Of a stretch of DNA of 6,965 nucleotides, positions 6,003-6,965 are shown in pieces. The translations under genes were made by a program, and so were the position numbers. Numbering within the stretch: the first letter of the stretch is position 1; each line of letters begins with the position of its first letter. A model generated the notes under the pieces. The model was not told the origin of the DNA. It did not search any database and saw nothing but the letters and a program-made list of their open reading frames with translations. Origin of the DNA: JADGHQ01 sp045805385 (GTDB lineage: Bacteria; Actinomycetota; Thermoleophilia; Solirubrobacterales; Thermoleophilaceae); NCBI GenBank assembly GCA_045805385.1, contig JBJMLG010000131.1:1-6965 (forward strand). Direction: 5' to 3'.

Positions 6003-6737
6003 GTGAGCGCGGGCGGGGCAGACGACATATTCGCTGACGATCGGGTGAAACACCTCTATTCCGTTCCAATTGAACGGTTCGTTGCAGAGCGCGATGCTAT
6101 TTCGCGCGATCTGAAGGCGGAGGGACGGACGGCCGAGGCGGCCGCCGTGCACGCGCTGCGGCGCCCGACCGTGGCCGCCTGGGCAATCAACCAGGTGCGC
6201 CGCCAGGACCCCGAGCTGATCGACGAGCTGATCGGGGCAGGGAGCGAGCTGCAGCAGGCACAGCGCGCCCTGCTGGCCGGCGGTGGATCGGCGCACCTCC
6301 AGGAGGCGGCCCGGGCCGAGCGCGAGGCCGTCGAGCGGGCGACCGAGGCCGCGCGCGCCGTGCTTGCCGAGGCGGGGCGGCCCGCGTCGGGGCAGACGCT
6401 CGACCGGGTGCGCGAGACGCTGCATGCGGCGGCGCTCGACGAGGGCACGCGGCGGCAGCTCGAGGAAGGCCGGCTCACGGAGGAGCACACCGCGGTCGGC
6501 CTCGGGCCGATGGCGCCGGCGCCCGGGGTGGGCGCACGCGTGAGGAAGCAGGGACGGGAGCGTGAACGCAAGCGCGAGCGCCGCGACGAGCAGCGCGCAC
6601 GTTCGCGCGAGCTGACGGCCGCCGAGGCCGAGCTCGAGCAGGCCCAGGCGCGCGCCGCCCGAGCCGAGCGCGGGCTACGTGACGCGCAAACTCAGCTCGA
6701 GGCGGCGCAGCGCCGCGTGGACGAGCTCAGCGACTGA
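6003..6737 (+). CDS. Helical coiled-coil protein of unknown function
   Basis: 244 residues, no signal peptide or membrane segment, presumably cytosolic. I do not recognise a named domain, though it resembles uncharacterised proteins of high-GC actinobacteria that share a motif like the one at 42-67 here (AAAVHALRRPTVAAWAINQV). Layout: a short acidic N-terminus; a helical block from VKHLYSVPIERFVAERDAI to about residue 80; Ala/Glu/Arg-rich helices (81-125); a second conserved-looking block at 132-161 (LDRVRETLHAAALDEGTRRQ); a Gly/Pro break (166-178); then a very basic to mixed-charge coiled coil (180-244) that could bind nucleic acid or a partner. The GTG at 6003 gives the longest product; a GTG at 6045 (residue 15) is an alternative close to the conserved block. 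It diverges from the Ku operon, so a DNA-repair or chromosome role is possible but rests on position alone. Its end overlaps the next leftward frame by 11 bases. Confidence 0.8.
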   Translation: MSAGGADDIFADDRVKHLYSVPIERFVAERDAISRDLKAEGRTAEAAAVHALRRPTVAAWAINQVRRQDPELIDELIGAGSELQQAQRALLAGGGSAHLQEAARAEREAVERATEAARAVLAEAGRPASGQTLDRVRETLHAAALDEGTRRQLEEGRLTEEHTAVGLGPMAPAPGVGARVRKQGRERERKRERRDEQRARSRELTAAEAELEQAQARAARAERGLRDAQTQLEAAQRRVDELSD

Positions 6738-6965
6738 CGTCCCCGCCGTCCCGCTCGCCGCCGTCCTTCGGCGGGGGCTGCGTGGTCGAGTCGCCGCCGG
6801 TCGTCTGCGTCGGCTGCGGCGAGCTGTTCGACTGATCAGTGCGCTGAGGCTGGGTCGCCGGAGGCTGGTATGACGGCGCGCTCGTGCCGCCGGTTCCCTC
6901 GCTCTGGTGCCGGGGTCCCGGCGACGGCCGAGGCGCCGGGCTCGAATGCGGCTGGCGCACGCGCC
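6727..6965 (-). CDS. Pro/Thr/Ser/Gln-rich C-terminal tail of a protein running in from the right edge (partial)
   Basis: The minus-strand frame is open from the window edge to a TGA at 6729-6727 (about 78 codons visible), with strong G/C at third positions, as in the neighbouring genes. The visible part is low complexity: Pro, Ser, Thr, Gln and Gly dominate, ending in an acidic/basic GGERDGGD stretch. Such tails occur on secreted, membrane-anchored or Ser/Thr-kinase-type actinobacterial proteins, but nothing here identifies the family. A GTG at 6960 could start a tiny 77-residue gene; I think a truncated longer gene more likely because the frame continues to the edge. It converges with the coiled-coil gene, overlapping it by 11 bases. 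Confidence 0.55.
   Translation of the reverse strand, partial: RVRQPHSSPAPRPSPGPRHQSEGTGGTSAPSYQPPATQPQRTDQSNSSPQPTQTTGGDSTTQPPPKDGGERDGGDVSR

Noticed and set aside
5122..6069. Upstream extension of the second Ku frame across the first Ku gene, as if one 638-residue protein
   Set aside because: The extra sequence is out of frame with the first Ku and has no family similarity; both Ku openings (MPRSLW and MAPRSLW) mark the true starts.
6758..6774. GC hairpin (CCGCCG-TCCTT-CGGCGG) as terminator of the coiled-coil gene
   Set aside because: No T tract follows, and the bases are coding for the Pro/Lys/Asp/Gly part of the convergent tail; such short GC dyads are common at this composition.

Overview
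The window is very GC-rich chromosomal DNA, tightly packed, with GTG as well as ATG starts and strong G/C preference at third codon positions. It looks like an actinobacterial lineage. Thermoleophilia (Solirubrobacterales-type) is my best guess, from the general look of the proteins, two bacterial Ku genes side by side and a GC-rich aerobic gene set. That placement is inference; there is no rRNA or other marker here. I see no insertion sequence, phage gene, CRISPR array, tRNA or rRNA.

Left part (1-1144): the N-terminal 296 codons of a cbb3-type cytochrome c oxidase subunit I (ccoN) run leftward off the window edge. Its frame is open on the minus strand from 888 to 1. The 256-base gap to 1144 separates ccoN from a rightward operon and holds several dyad elements and a doubtful 43-codon ORF.

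Middle (1145-4156): a rightward, overlapping three-gene operon. It contains an OmpR-family response regulator, a membrane histidine kinase with four predicted membrane segments and almost no external sensor domain, and glutamyl-tRNA reductase (hemA), the first committed enzyme of C5-pathway tetrapyrrole synthesis. The kinase starts 29 bases inside the regulator gene, and hemA shares a GTGA start/stop with the kinase. Divergence from a heme-dependent terminal oxidase suggests a unit that senses membrane or respiratory state and adjusts heme supply.

Right part (4153-5960): a leftward two-gene Ku operon encoding non-homologous end-joining DNA-end-binding proteins. The upstream Ku has a Lys/Ala/Gly tail. 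The downstream one has a Gly-rich linker and a SAP/Rho_N-like C-terminal domain. They are joined by a TGATG stop/start. The second Ku and hemA converge so closely that both stop codons lie in one CTAG tetramer. Diverging from the Ku operon with only 42 bases between starts is a 244-residue helical, coiled-coil protein of unknown function (6003-6737). A leftward Pro/Thr/Gln-rich C-terminal tail of a gene lying mostly beyond the right edge finishes the window.

The points most worth following up are the paired Ku proteins with unlike tails beside an unknown coiled-coil gene, and the two-component system translationally coupled to hemA next to ccoN.
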